Shown here: positions 44,203-55,406 of the stretch, in pieces
Layout: each line of letters begins with the position of its first letter
Numbering within the stretch: the stretch's first letter is position 1
Source: Bacteroidales bacterium
GTDB lineage: Bacteria > Bacteroidota > Bacteroidia > Bacteroidales > UBA1715
Direction: 5' to 3'
NCBI GenBank assembly: GCA_016714605.1
Contig: JADKDL010000016.1
Coordinates: forward strand, 76,820-140,819
Length of the DNA stretch: 64,000 nucleotides
Translations under genes and position numbers: made by a program
Notes under the pieces: model-generated
The model's database searches: none
Seen by the model: the letters and a program-made list of their open reading frames with translations, nothing else
Told to the model about the DNA's origin: nothing

Positions 44203-45013
44203 TGGAAGGCAATGTTAGATTTGGAAATTTCATGATACTGTCATTCATATCATCAAATTCTATGTAATAAGTAGATTTATAATTATCTAAGTAAGCTGCA
44301 ACGTAAATTTTAGTTTCGTTTTTTAACGTGTCTAATAATTCTAATGGTTTGGCTGATAGAAATATATCATGCGTACTATTGTTGCCTCCAGTGCTCTTTG
44401 ATGCTCCTGAAGTTGTAGTGTAGCTGAATACTTTATCGGAAACATCGGGAGTGAAGTGAAAGAAATAGCGAGTGACCATGCCGTATGCTTTATCGGTCAT
44501 ACCGGTAAATGAAATTGTTCTGTTTACTATCAGCATTTTTTTTGTCTCGTCTTTTCTTATACTGTTGATCTTTATACTACCCAAAGGTTTCTTAGCTAAA
44601 TAGATATCTTTAATAGTGTCGGCTCTGGTGTAATCATGTGAGTAGTTGCTGATTTTCAATACTCCATGTTCGGGAGAGATGAAAGTTAATGTGTATGAGC
44701 CTGTTGGCACCTCAGTGAAATTGAAGTATCCTTCCGCATTAGTTCTTGATAAGTAATTAGTTGTTCTGCTTATAGTGCTTGAGTCTTCTTCTGAATAGCC
44801 AAGTATTTCATAGCAATCTGCAATAACTTCCACTCCTTCTTGGGAGCTTTCTTTTTCACCATATTCGTTAAAAACTTCAACTTTTCCATAAATTCCTGCT
44901 GTGAAGTCAGTGTTTTCATTTGGAAGCGGAATAGTAGTTTCGCAAGCGTAGGAAAAACAAAGTATTGTAATTGCCAACAAAAGAACCTGTTGTGTGCTAA
45001 TTTTTGAATGCAT
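44162..45013 (-). CDS. Lipoprotein with carboxypeptidase-regulatory-like domain
   Basis: This 283-residue protein has a lipobox at LCFSYAC. Residues about 40-140 form a prealbumin/carboxypeptidase-regulatory-like sandwich (GIYGKVEVFNEYG, TNAEGYFNFTEVPTGSYTLTF). The rest contains no motif I recognise. It is probably on the surface or in the periplasm. It overlaps the interrupted DUF6702 gene by 41 bases, so the two are translationally linked. Confidence 0.75.
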   Translation of the reverse strand: MHSKISTQQVLLLAITILCFSYACETTIPLPNENTDFTAGIYGKVEVFNEYGEKESSQEGVEVIADCYEILGYSEEDSSTISRTTNYLSRTNAEGYFNFTEVPTGSYTLTFISPEHGVLKISNYSHDYTRADTIKDIYLAKKPLGSIKINSIRKDETKKMLIVNRTISFTGMTDKAYGMVTRYFFHFTPDVSDKVFSYTTTSGASKSTGGNNSTHDIFLSAKPLELLDTLKNETKIYVAAYLDNYKSTYYIEFDDMNDSIMKFPNLTLPSNVVVFDKDTLQKY

Positions 45014-45302
45014 TTTTATAAATTATTTTATGACAAATATAGTTATTAAAATAAAATGTGAATAGAAATATTATATACTATTTGCATTAGTAGCTCAAAA
45101 CCTTGATTTTTCTATAAATCATTGTATCGTTAAGAACAACAAGTGTAACGAAATAAGTTACTTGTTTATTATAAATGTGAAATAAAGTGTTTTTGGAGTT
45201 ATTAACAAACTGGGTTCTATGAAATTTTAAGATGCAATTTTTAAATATTTTGAATTTATTATTTTTGCAAAATATAAAGTGGTATTAAATTTAAAAAATG
45301 AA

Positions 45303-45333
45303 TTGTAATTTAAAAAATTAATTAATACTTTTG
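45303..45333 (+). promoter_or_regulatory. Promoter of the XRE-cupin regulator
   Basis: TTG (45303-45305) and TACTTTTG (45326-45333) are 20 bases apart. The predicted transcription start falls only a few bases before the ATG at 45346, giving a very short leader. A second possible -7 element TATTTTTG lies at 45260-45267. I see nothing else in 45014-45345. Confidence 0.55.
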
Positions 45334-45345
45334 TAAAAAAAAGTT

Positions 45346-45897
45346 ATGAAGCGAATTGGAGAAAGAATTAGAAAAAAAAGAGAACTTTTGAATCTTAATC
45401 TTAATGAATTGGCTGATAAAGTAGGAGTGAGCCCAAGTGCTCTTTCACAGATTGAAAAATCGAAATCTTTTCCTTCTATTTTGACCTTGAAATCTATTGC
45501 TGAAAACTTGCATACTACTGTAGGTGAGCTCATTGGAGAAAATGAATCATTGGTCAACAATCCGGTTGTTACTAAGAAAGATATAAAATATGTAGATCAA
45601 AATAAATCAGGAACTATTGTTTATCTACTTTCTCAGCATGATATTAATAAACAGATGGATACATACTTAATAAGGTTTGCTAAAGCAGCAGGTATTGATG
45701 GATTGTTTTCTAATCCGGTAGGTCAAATATTTTGTCATGTATTATCTGGCGAGGTTAGGTTTGATTTGAATGAAAAAAGTTTTGTGCTTAAACAAGGCGA
45801 TAATATCTATTTTAATTCTAAGACTCAGCACGATGCAATAAATAATTATGATGGAATTAGCGAGTTGCTTTGGATACAATCGCCCCCTAGTTTTTAG
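45346..45897 (+). CDS. XRE-family transcription regulator with cupin sensor domain
   Basis: This 183-residue protein has an N-terminal helix-turn-helix (about 1-60; RIRKKRELLNLNLNELADKVGVSP then ALSQIEKSKSFPSI, the recognition helix) and a C-terminal cupin_2 domain (about 105-183; CHVLSGEVRF, GDNIYFNSKTQHDAINN). Such regulators bind a small ligand or metal in the cupin barrel and control nearby metabolic genes. The aminotransferase starts 146 bases downstream, making it the likely target or partner. Confidence 0.92.
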   Translation: MKRIGERIRKKRELLNLNLNELADKVGVSPSALSQIEKSKSFPSILTLKSIAENLHTTVGELIGENESLVNNPVVTKKDIKYVDQNKSGTIVYLLSQHDINKQMDTYLIRFAKAAGIDGLFSNPVGQIFCHVLSGEVRFDLNEKSFVLKQGDNIYFNSKTQHDAINNYDGISELLWIQSPPSF

Positions 45898-46042
45898 TAA
45901 ATATATTAAGTATAACTTCATTTAATTTTTAGAAATTTTGAAGTTAATTAGGTTTGAAACAGTTCAGACAGAAGATAATTGAAGATTAAACAAAATAAAT
46001 AAGTTAGAGTATTTGTAGGTAATAATATAAAATAAATGTAAT

Positions 46043-47338
46043 ATGGATGCACAAGCCTTATCGCTTAATAAAAAAATTGAAGAAGTAAATTCGAGTGTTT
46101 ATAGAATGCTATCGAAAAGAGGAAAAAATATATTTTTTCCTAAGTTAGGTATCCTAGCTCAATCTGCACAAGCCAAGGGTAAGGCTATTAATGCTACAAT
46201 TGGCGAAGCATTTGAAAATGATGGAACATCGATGCACCTACCTGAGTTTGATGCTATGCTTAATATGCCTATTTCAAATATTTATCCGTATGCACCAAGT
46301 TTCGGTAAGCCCGAATTAAGAACATTTTGGAAGGAATCTATATATAAAAAGAATCCATCGCTTAAGAATACCGTTATAAGCAATCCTATAGCTACCAATG
46401 GTTTGACTCACGGAATTAGTATAGTAGGATACCTTTTTGCTGACGAAAATGATAGTGTGCTTTTATCTGATCATTATTGGGAAAATTATAATTTAATTTT
46501 CGATAATGCTTATGGTGCGAAGATCGATACTTTTGAGTTGTTTTCTAATGGTGGTTTTAATGTAACTGCATTTGAAAAAAAACTTAACAGTTCTGTAAAT
46601 GATAAAATTATAATATTACTGAATTTTCCGAACAATCCTTCCGGTTATACACCTTTGATTTCTGAAATAGGTTTAATTTGTGGCGCAATAAAAAAAGTTT
46701 CCGATGCCGGAAAAAAAGTTGTTGTAATTATTGACGATGCTTATTTTGGATTAGTATACGAAAAGGGTGTTTTCACCGAATCTATTTTTGTAGAATTGGC
46801 AAATTTGTCGGAAAATGTACTTGCGGTTAAATTAGATGGTCCTACAAAAGAAGATTATGTATGGGGTTTTAGAGTAGGTTTTATAACTTTTGCTGTTAAA
46901 GGAGGTACTGCCGATTTTTATGAAGCATTAGAAAACAAAACCGGCGGAGCTATTAGAGGTAATATATCTAATATCAGTCAATTATCTCAATCTCTGCTTT
47001 ATAAAGTTTATTCAGAACCAAGCTATTCAGCATCTAAAACGAAGAAGTTTGAATTGTTAAAAACAAGGTATGATGTACTTAAAGCTGAGATAGCAAAACC
47101 TATTTATAGCGAATATTTTGAAGCATTACCTTTCAATTCAGGTTACTTCATGTGTATAGAACCTAAGAAAGGTTTGGATGCAGAAACTATTAGAAAACAC
47201 CTGTTGGAAAAATACGATACCGGAGTTATTGTTTTAGGAAAGGTTATCAGATTGGCATTTTCGGCTGTGGCTACAGAAAAAATCCCAGCATTGGTTGAAA
47301 ATATTTATAAAGCTTGTGTTGATTTAAGTAAAAAATAG
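46043..47338 (+). CDS. PLP-dependent aminotransferase, class I/II
   Basis: This 431-residue enzyme belongs to fold-type I. NGLTHGISIVGYLFADEND is the phosphate-binding region, NFPNNPSGYTP the substrate-binding Asn loop, IIDDAYFGLVYE holds the PLP-contacting Asp and Tyr, and the Schiff-base Lys is in LDGPTKEDYVWGFRVGF. SGYFMCIEP and VIRLAFSAV are near the end. The sequence deviates from the classic SxSK motif (GPTKE), as in a subgroup of Bacteroidota enzymes. The amino-acid substrate is unknown. The XRE-cupin gene upstream probably regulates it. Confidence 0.88.
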   Translation: MDAQALSLNKKIEEVNSSVYRMLSKRGKNIFFPKLGILAQSAQAKGKAINATIGEAFENDGTSMHLPEFDAMLNMPISNIYPYAPSFGKPELRTFWKESIYKKNPSLKNTVISNPIATNGLTHGISIVGYLFADENDSVLLSDHYWENYNLIFDNAYGAKIDTFELFSNGGFNVTAFEKKLNSSVNDKIIILLNFPNNPSGYTPLISEIGLICGAIKKVSDAGKKVVVIIDDAYFGLVYEKGVFTESIFVELANLSENVLAVKLDGPTKEDYVWGFRVGFITFAVKGGTADFYEALENKTGGAIRGNISNISQLSQSLLYKVYSEPSYSASKTKKFELLKTRYDVLKAEIAKPIYSEYFEALPFNSGYFMCIEPKKGLDAETIRKHLLEKYDTGVIVLGKVIRLAFSAVATEKIPALVENIYKACVDLSKK

Positions 47339-47478
47339 AAACCTCAAAGTTAGAGCTTGGCTGCTTGATAGGCATATTTTATAACTCTGATTGTTTTAAA
47401 ACAAACCATTAACAAGCTGGAGTTTTTTAAATAGTTCAGTATTAAGTTGTAAAATGTAAATTGGTTTTTAGTTTTTAA

Positions 47479-47519
47479 TCAGGTCTTTTGTGTTTATACA
47501 TAAGACCTGATTTTTTTTT
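47479..47519 (+). terminator. Rho-independent terminator of the aminotransferase gene
   Basis: TCAGGTCTT (47479-47487) and AAGACCTGA (47502-47510) pair perfectly, followed by nine T. It lies 140 bases after the stop. Confidence 0.9.
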
Positions 47520-47532
47520 ATTTTATTTTATT

Positions 47533-50366
47533 TTATTTGTTTTGTTGAATATCAAGTATTGAGTTTACTATTTTTAGAAGTTCATTTCCCTTTATGGGTT
47601 TGGTCAGATAGTTATCAAAATGCTTCTTAAACTCATTCACTTCGTTATTTAGTGCATAAGCTGTTTGAGCTACAATTTGTACTGATGAGTTGAATTCTTT
47701 TATAACCTTAGCTGCTGTAAAACCATCCATCACTGGCATTTTAATGTCCATAAGAATAAGTTTTACATCGGGGTTGTTTCTTGCAAGTTCTACAGCTTCT
47801 AATCCGTTTTTGGCGTGTAATATTCTTAAATTCAGTATACTCAGCAATTCTTCTATATATAAAAATACAAATTCTTCATCTTCGGCAACTATAATTTTGC
47901 ACTTGCAATTTTCATTATTTGCATTTAAGTTATATGATGAAAATTGGATGTCGTTTTTAGAAAGAAATGGAATTGTAAAATAAAAGCTAGAGCCTTCATT
48001 TTCTACAGATTCTACCCATATTTTGCCTCCGAGTAATTCTGCAAAACCTTTACAGATTGACAATCCCAATCCGGTGCCACCATAATTATGACAAATAGAG
48101 TCATCTGCTTGTCTGAATCTCTCAAAGATTATTTTTCTTGCTTTTTCAGGAATACCAATCCCTGTATCTTTTACGAAAAATGTAAGTGTTGAATCGTCAT
48201 AATTTTCAAGCACATAACCAATTTCTATTTTTCCATCTTTTGTGAATTTAAGTGCATTAGATGTGAGGTTTGTAATTATTTGAATAAGTTTCGATTTATC
48301 TGAGTATATGTATGATAAATCGTCGTTTAGAAATTTCAATGTTTTAAGAGATACATTATTTTTCGAAGCTTGAACTCTGAAAATACTTACTATCTGATCT
48401 AAAATACTGTTTATTGAAAATGTTTCTATATTAATTTTTTCTTGTTTCGTTTCTAACGAAGATATCGTCAATACATTAGTAACTATAGCCAAAAGTTGTT
48501 TAGAACTGTTTATTACAATTTCCGTGTATGAATTTCTTTTTTCTTGAGAAAGATTTTGGTTTTTAAGTAACTCTGAAAAACCTAAAATTCCATTCATAGG
48601 AGTTCTTATTTCATGCGACATGTTTTGCAAAAAAGATGTTTTGAGTTTGTCGCTTGTTTCTGCTTGCTCTTTTGCCGAAATTAATTCTCTTTCGGTTATT
48701 ACTTTGTTTGTTACATCTCTTATTATACAAAGTACGTTTTGAGTGTTATCTAATTTAATCAGTTTGTAACTTATATCTGCAAAAATTATGGTATTATCTT
48801 TACATCTAAATTTGGTATCGCTTGTATTTGCAAAACCATTTCTTAATGACTCTTGAAACACAATAGGTTCATGATTTCCTGCTAAAAGATTTTTAATGGT
48901 AAGTGTGAAAAATTCTTGTTCGGTGTAACCAAATAATTTTGTAAGTTCCTGATTTATAAATGTAAATTGACCGTCTGTGTTCAATAACCCTATTCCTGTC
49001 ATTGCATTTTCTGTGATTGCCTTAAATCGTAATTCGTTTGCAATAGCTAGATCATGTGCTTTGCAGAGTTCGTTATTTTTTTCTTGAAGTGTTTTATTTA
49101 ATAATTCATACTTCTCATTTTTTTCTTTCAGTTTGTTTTCAATTCTTTTTAGTTCTGTAATATCTGTAATTGTACCTAGAGATTTTGTTACATTGTTATT
49201 TACATCAACTTCAGATCGGCATCGTATGTTTATATATTTTTGTTCTGACGGTGTTGTTATTCTCGCTATTACATTGTATGTAGTATGTTTAAGCAAGTGT
49301 TCAGTAAATTTGTTTTTACCAAAGCTCTGTCATCAGGATGAATTAAATCTAAAAAGTTTTTGAAATTAAATGGTGAATTATTTTTTTCAACTTCAAAAAT
49401 TTTCTGAATTTGTTCAGACCATAGTATTGTATCTAATTGAATATCATATTCCCAGTGTCCGATTTTTGCAAGTGATTGTGATTCATTAAGTTTAAGCGCA
49501 TAGTCTTCTGCTTTTCTTTTTTCTTTTTTGAATTTTTTATTTTGTTCTTTAAGCTGCCTTTCTGTATTTTTTATATCAGAAATATCCTTAACGAATGCAA
49601 TTATTTCATTTTCAGAAACTTTAACTGCGTCTAAAATGACTTCTACATTCGTATTGTCTTTTCTTTTGAGGTAGGTTTCAAAGTTGTGAGTTTGACCATA
49701 GTCTCTCACTTCAATAAACTGTTTATATCCGGCATCTAAATCTTCAGCAGCTAACAAATCGGGTATTGATAGCGATGTTAGTTCTTCTAGCGTATAGCCC
49801 AGTAGTTTGCATGCTGCAGGATTTGCAAATTGATATTTTGCATTATTGTCCGTTATAAAAATTGAAACAGGGGACGTTAATATATATGTTTTGAACTTTT
49901 TTTCTGATAGTTTAAGCTTTTCAGATGTGTTTATAAAGTCATTATATAGTTTAAATTCTGTGATATCTCTAGCACTGCTTCTAATGCCGTAAAAAAGATT
50001 GTCTTTATAGACAGGTTGGGCGTGTTGGTAAATGTATCTAATGCTTTTATCTGCTTTCACAATTCTAAACAATAAGTCGTGCACGGGTATTTCTTTTTTC
50101 AAGTTTTTGAGTGCATTACTTGTTTGTTCCCAATCATCAGGATGAATTATGTCTTTTTCACTTATTCCACCTGAAAGTAAGTCATTTTTTTTGTATCCAG
50201 TAATTGTTTCAAATGCGTCGTTACAATATAAAATAGTACCCTCTTTATCTCTTAAAATTTCCCAGTCTAGGGCTGTGTCCGAAATTTTTTTATAAAAGTC
50301 TACTTGTTGTTCAAGAGATTTTATTTTTATATTAAGCTCTTCAATTGAGGTCTTATTGAATTCCAT
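47533..50366 (-). pseudogene. Multi-PAS hybrid sensor histidine kinase, frameshifted
   Basis: Two overlapping frames form one gene. The first (50366-49269) encodes PAS domains at about residues 25-130 and 155-265 and the first half of a third (IGHWEYDIQLDTILWSEQ...LIHPDDRALV). The second frame resumes the same PAS at TTYNVIARITTPSEQ (near 49290) and continues with a fourth PAS, HisKA (FLQNMSHEIRTPMNG), HATPase (TSNALKFT, DTGIGIPEKA, GGTGLGLSICKGF) and a receiver domain (Asp in LILMDIKMPVMDG). There is no membrane segment, so it is a soluble sensor. Restoring the frame needs one added base (or two removed), unlike the other frameshifts here. The intact length is about 940 residues. The output partner is unknown. 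Confidence 0.85.
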
Positions 50367-50527
50367 TCTTATGATAATAAATGAATCTTCTACACTATTT
50401 AGTTGTTGTGAGTAAATATATGTAAAACAATTTAGTATTTAATATCAAATTTGCGCAAAAAGAATAGAAATTTATTGTGAAATTTTCCCCAAGGTTCTTA
50501 AATAACAAACTAGCAAATGTTTATAAT

Positions 50528-52922
50528 TTAGAATTCTTCTGCCGAATCTTCTTTTTGCTGTTGTTTTTTTGATTTATAATTGTTATTTATTTTATAACTC
50601 AGGTTTACTAAGATCATTGGAGCAAAATTCTCTGACAATGATACTTCTTCAAAATCGGCGTTGTAAATATAATTAGTCTGATTGGCAGTTGCGAAAATAT
50701 CTTTGATAGAAGCTGTTACGCTTAGTTTTTTCTTGAAAAATTGTTGAGATAAAGCTGCATCTATACTAAAAAAGCTGTCTGAATAGCCTTGCATATTTAA
50801 TTTTTTAGAATTATATCGTGCAGAAAATTGAATTTTTGTTTGTGATTTTAAACTAAATGAAGTATTTGTTTTAACATTCCAAGTAATCTTATTTTCAAAA
50901 TTTTGTGCTGTAGGCGCATTATCAATAGAATAATAATAGATATTTCCAGAGACGTAGAAATTCCACCATTTCGCCAAATTGCTATCAAAGGTTGTTTCTA
51001 TGCCAACAGCGTGATCTGAATCAAAGTTCTGAAATGAATAAACAAAATATTCATCTTTCATTGTTTTAAATTCAGAAATGATATTTGTTGTTTTTTTGTA
51101 ATAAAGTTCTGTGATTAAAGAATTTTTCTTAAATTGTTTTTGATAATTACATTCAATAGAGTGAATACTTTCAGGTTTAAGATTAGGATTACCTACTCTT
51201 ATGTCATTTGATTCAACGTGTACAGTATCTGGGTTTAATGAGTGCATGTGCGGTCTATTAATTTTCTTGCTATAGCTTAGTTGAATTGTGCTTTTTTCTT
51301 TGAGTTTATAGGAGAGGTGAAGTGAAGGATAAAAATTTAAATAAGATGCCTCATTAACAACCGAAATATTAGAATGGTTTATGTTTCTATTTTCATATTC
51401 CAACCGTACTCCTAGTTTGTAGGCGAACTTGTTTTTTTCATGTGTAAATAGTGCATAGTGGGCTAAAATATTGTAATTCAAATTGTAATCACCCGATTTT
51501 TCGTAGTTTTCTATGCCACTCAATATGTCTTTATAATTGATGTCAAACTTGAAATGTTTGAGTAAAATGCCGGTTTCAAATCCTATGTTTTTGTTAAACT
51601 GTTTGGTGTAATCTATTGTACCTGTATATACTAACCGTGTCCCTAAATCTTTATTGTTACTAGTCGAAATTAAAGTGTCAATATTAGGTGATTGATTATT
51701 TTTTTCTTTAATATCGTATGTATTAGTAGTATTAGTTAATCTATTTACCGCAGATAGATTTATAGCTATTTTATCTTTGGTTTTCCATGTGTGAGTCCAG
51801 TTTGCATCTAGATTTAAATATGAAATATCAAGTAAAAAATCTGTATTTTGAACAAGAGTATTTTTTTCCTGAAATTTCCGAATAGCTTGTGTTCGTTATT
51901 GAATTTCTATTCATATTACGAGTTCCAAAATTCCAAGATAAACTAAGAAAGCTATTTTCTTTATACAAATAACTTAAGCCCGATTTGAAAAGCATGCCAC
52001 TACGAGTATTTTGTTGATCTGAATTTTTTTCGCTATTGAGCAAACTGCTTGTGTCTGTGTAGTTTATTGTAGTTGTTTTTAGGCTTTTAAAAGGTCTGTT
52101 TTCGAGGGTGAAGCCTGCAAAAATATTTAATTTTTTGTGGGTATATTCAAGAAGTATATTTCCACTATATTGATTCAGAGAGCCATAAGAGGCTTCGATT
52201 ATTCCGTTCATCCCTTTAATGGCATTTTGTTTTGTGATGATATTCACAATGCCACCTCCACCTTCGGAGTCATATTTCGCCGAAGGATTTGTAATGATTT
52301 CAATATTGTCAATAAAGTTGGCAGGAATTGAGCTAAGGGCTTCTGAAGCATCGAGCGGACTGGGTTTGCCGTTTATAAAAACAGTAAATGAAGTGCTGCC
52401 CTTGAGGCTTACTTCGCCACTTGCATCTGTCTGAACAGATGGTGCATTGGCTAAAACATCTAAAGCTGTGCCGCCTTGTGATTTTATGTCTTGCGATGCG
52501 GTGATTACCTTCTTGTCAAGTTTATATGAAACGGTACTTCGGTTTGTTTCAATGGTTACTTCATCAAGCAGGTGTTTTGATTCTTGTAAAATAATTTTGT
52601 TTAATTCTAAACTCTTCGATGCTGGGGCTATTTGTATATTATCTATTATTTTATTGTCGAAACCTATAAAACTTATTTTCAAAAAATATTTACCCTGTTC
52701 TACTCCCGATATTTTGAAACTACCGTCGGGTAGCGATATTGCTCCGTTTACTAACGTACTATCTGGTAGCGTATAAAGTGCTAAGGTTACAAATTCAAGA
52801 GGGGTATTCGTGCTTTTTTGAACTATTTTTCCGGTTATTTCTCCGTTAGAAACTTGTGCTGTACTTATTAGAAACGGTAAATTGAATAATAATAAAAGAT
52901 ATATAAAGTGAATTTTGTTCAT
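50528..52922 (-). pseudogene. TonB-dependent outer-membrane receptor, frameshifted in an A7 run
   Basis: The N-terminal part (52922-51828) has a signal peptide, a regulatory-like domain (GEITGKIVQKSTNTPLEFV), a plug (GGTALDVLANAPSVQTDASG, FINGKPSPLDASEAL, EIITNPSAKYDSEGGGGIVNII) and the first barrel strands. The frame then fails at GGAAAAAAATAC (near 51868). Removing one A continues directly into VQNTDFLLDISYLNLDANW and on to the barrel end at 50528. The PSAKYDSEGGGGI plug places it in the outer-membrane-beta-barrel family with no SusD partner. The intact protein would have about 797 residues. The substrate is unknown. The break could be transcriptional slippage, phase variation or sequence error. 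Confidence 0.85.
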
Positions 52923-53188
52923 TGATTTAATTTTAATTGTTGTGTTTTATCTGTATTTGAAATATTTCATTATCCAATAGTACAGAAGTGAATTTAATAG
53001 AAAGTCAGTTTTTCTTTTACTGATATTTATAAAAGTCTATGTAACCAATAGCAAATCACTATGCAAATGTAGTAAAAATTGTACGAAGTGTATTAGCTGT
53101 CAAGGGAAAAAACAACTAGGAAATTATTTCTTTTGTACATTTAATTTATATCAAATGTATTATTATTTAACGTTTGATTAGTAATGTA

Positions 53189-54736
53189 TTAGATTCCTTT
53201 AGGTAAGATAAATGATATAGTTGTACCGGTGTTTATAGTTGAATTTATAGCAATTTTTCCGCCCAGAATTTCAATATAATTTTTAGCAATTGTAAGCCCA
53301 ATTCCATTTCCTCCCAGATTGTTTATCATTTCTTCTGTACCCTGCACAAATGGGTCGAAAATTTTGCTTATCAGCTCTTCAGAGATGCCTATACCTGTGT
53401 CTGTTATGGTAAATGTATATTCGCTGTCTGATGAAAGCAAATAGGAAAATGAAATATTTCCTTCCTCTGTGTATTTTAAAGCGTTTTCTAGTAGGTGTTT
53501 AATTATTCTTATAAGTTTTTGTTTGTCGGAATAAATGAAGTCTTCGTGGCTTATGAATGAAACATTAAAAGTTAGTTTTTTCTTATCAGCCGAAAAATTT
53601 ATTTTCTTTATGGTTTCTTGCAGTGCTTCTTTAATTGAAAACTTTAGTAATTTCAACTCTATTGTATTGCTTTGAATTTGAGAAATTTCTACAATATCAG
53701 TAACCACATCAAGTAGTTTGTTGCAACTTTCTTTTATCATTTCTGCATATTGCTTTTTTTGATTTTCATTTTTTTGTGGTGAGATTAAAAGTTCTGAGAA
53801 ACCAATTATTCCATTCATAGGTGTTCTAAATTCATGAGATATGTTTCTCAAAAACACCGATTTAAGTTTAATACTTTCTTCTGCTTTTTTATTAGCACTA
53901 TGCAATAACTCATTCTGTAATTTATACTCTTCATTTAGGGTGAGGTATTCTTTATTCTGTTGTTTTAGTTTTTTTTCGCTGTCAATCAATACAAACTGGA
54001 ATTCATTTCTTTTTTTCATCTCATTTATAAGTTTCTTATAGCCTAAAGTTGAAATGATTATGACTATTAGAAATATAATACCATGATTTAAGGCTGAGTG
54101 AATAGATTCTTTTATTGCTATATTATAAAATTTATCAAGGGGTATTGAAATGCTCAATCCGCCTCTTATTTCACCTTCCTTATAACCATGATAGTTATGA
54201 CATTTCAAACAATTTTTGTCGGTAACAATAGGTTTCATTATTCTCAAATATGGAGTTTTATTTATTTCAGCTTTTTGTATATAGATACTATCTCCTTTCT
54301 CAAATGCATGAAGGGCTGCGGTTTCCCATGCATCGGCTTTGTTTTCGGGTCTTATTGGGTTCAGGCTGGTAATGTGTCCTTTTGCTCCATATAATTCTGC
54401 CGAAAGTTCATGCACTTGCCTCATCATATATGCCGGATTTATTAATGTAAGTTTTTTTCCTTGAAGTGTTGTAACATCTCTTTCTTTATCGTTTGCCAGA
54501 TATGTATTGGGTTGAGTATGTTCTGATATTTGGACATACACGCCGCCGTGCATTGCAGCCCATTTCCTATATATTAAATCCTTATTGAAATTACCAATTG
54601 CTTCGGCTTCTGCGTATTTTTCGGCTGTAGTGTGTTTGTTTTGAATACTCCAAGCCAATGACAAGGACATTATAAGAAATAAGCCTATCAGAAATGCATA
54701 AAAGAAATTTTTTATATACCTTATCTCTTTATTCAT
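53189..54736 (-). CDS. Membrane sensor histidine kinase with Tll0287/DUF3365-like heme-sensor domain
   Basis: This is a 515-residue protein. TM1 (about 12-32) and TM2 (about 212-232) flank a periplasmic DUF3365/Tll0287-like domain (about 40-205) that contains NCLKCHNYHG, a CxxCH c-type heme motif, just before GEIRGGLSISIPL. A coiled coil leads to HisKA (FLRNISHEFRTPMNG) and HATPase (LLENALKYTEEG, DTGIGISEELISKIF, GGNGIGLTIAKNY). No receiver domain is present. It probably senses redox state or a diatomic gas in the periplasm. No cognate response regulator is adjacent. Confidence 0.9.
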   Translation of the reverse strand: MNKEIRYIKNFFYAFLIGLFLIMSLSLAWSIQNKHTTAEKYAEAEAIGNFNKDLIYRKWAAMHGGVYVQISEHTQPNTYLANDKERDVTTLQGKKLTLINPAYMMRQVHELSAELYGAKGHITSLNPIRPENKADAWETAALHAFEKGDSIYIQKAEINKTPYLRIMKPIVTDKNCLKCHNYHGYKEGEIRGGLSISIPLDKFYNIAIKESIHSALNHGIIFLIVIIISTLGYKKLINEMKKRNEFQFVLIDSEKKLKQQNKEYLTLNEEYKLQNELLHSANKKAEESIKLKSVFLRNISHEFRTPMNGIIGFSELLISPQKNENQKKQYAEMIKESCNKLLDVVTDIVEISQIQSNTIELKLLKFSIKEALQETIKKINFSADKKKLTFNVSFISHEDFIYSDKQKLIRIIKHLLENALKYTEEGNISFSYLLSSDSEYTFTITDTGIGISEELISKIFDPFVQGTEEMINNLGGNGIGLTIAKNYIEILGGKIAINSTINTGTTISFILPKGI

Positions 54737-54994
54737 TTTTTATTAGTTTTGTTTGTCTTTGTTTGGAATAGTTTATACTTAATTTTAGGATTAAAATATA
54801 TTGGTAATAATTTTTCTACAGAAGTGTAATACCAACTTTTCACCTCTTTTGTTTTGTATATTATAAGATATAGTGAAAAATGTTTAAGTTGTTTCGATAT
54901 ATGTTTTTTAAGTTATTGATAGACAGAGGAAGGCTGTCTTAACGTAAAGATTTTGATTGGTTTTTTATTAATTTATTTAAAATAGAATTGTAAC

Positions 54995-55342
54995 ATGGCT
55001 AAAGATTGGAAAGAAAGATTAGGAGTGGTTTATTCTACGAGCGATTCATTTGATTATGATAGTAGTCAGGATTCTACAGAAAATGAAGAGGTTGAGCCGC
55101 AGAAACAGTTACTATATATTAGTCATGATAAGAAACAGCGTAAAGGCAAAATAGTTACTCTTATAGAAGGGTTTAAGGGTTCGCAAGATAATTTAGAAGC
55201 CTTGTCTAAAATTGTAAAGCAACGTTGTGGTGTAGGCGGTACTGCTAAAGATGGAGAGATAATAATTCAAGGTCAATTGCGCGAAAAGGTGCAAATTATT
55301 TTAGATTCTTTAGGTTATAAAACAAAGTTTAAAGGAGGTTAG
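54995..55342 (+). CDS. SUI1/eIF1-like translation initiation factor (YciH family)
   Basis: This 115-residue protein has a variable acidic N terminus (about 1-55) and the SUI1 domain (about 50-113): GKIVTLIEGFKG, LEALSKIVKQRCGVGGTAKDG, EIIIQGQLREKVQIILDSLGY. Bacterial members are thought to act on initiation fidelity. The MmcQ-like gene follows 64 bases on. Confidence 0.93.
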   Translation: MAKDWKERLGVVYSTSDSFDYDSSQDSTENEEVEPQKQLLYISHDKKQRKGKIVTLIEGFKGSQDNLEALSKIVKQRCGVGGTAKDGEIIIQGQLREKVQIILDSLGYKTKFKGG

Positions 55343-55406
55343 AGTATATTGATTTGAATTTTTTGTTTATTCGTATTTTTTTTATTTTCAACATGAAATT
55401 TAAATT

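Noticed and set aside
47533..50366. Two separate adjacent sensor kinases
   Set aside because: A single PAS domain is split exactly across the frame change and the second frame has no proper start, so it is one gene with a frameshift.
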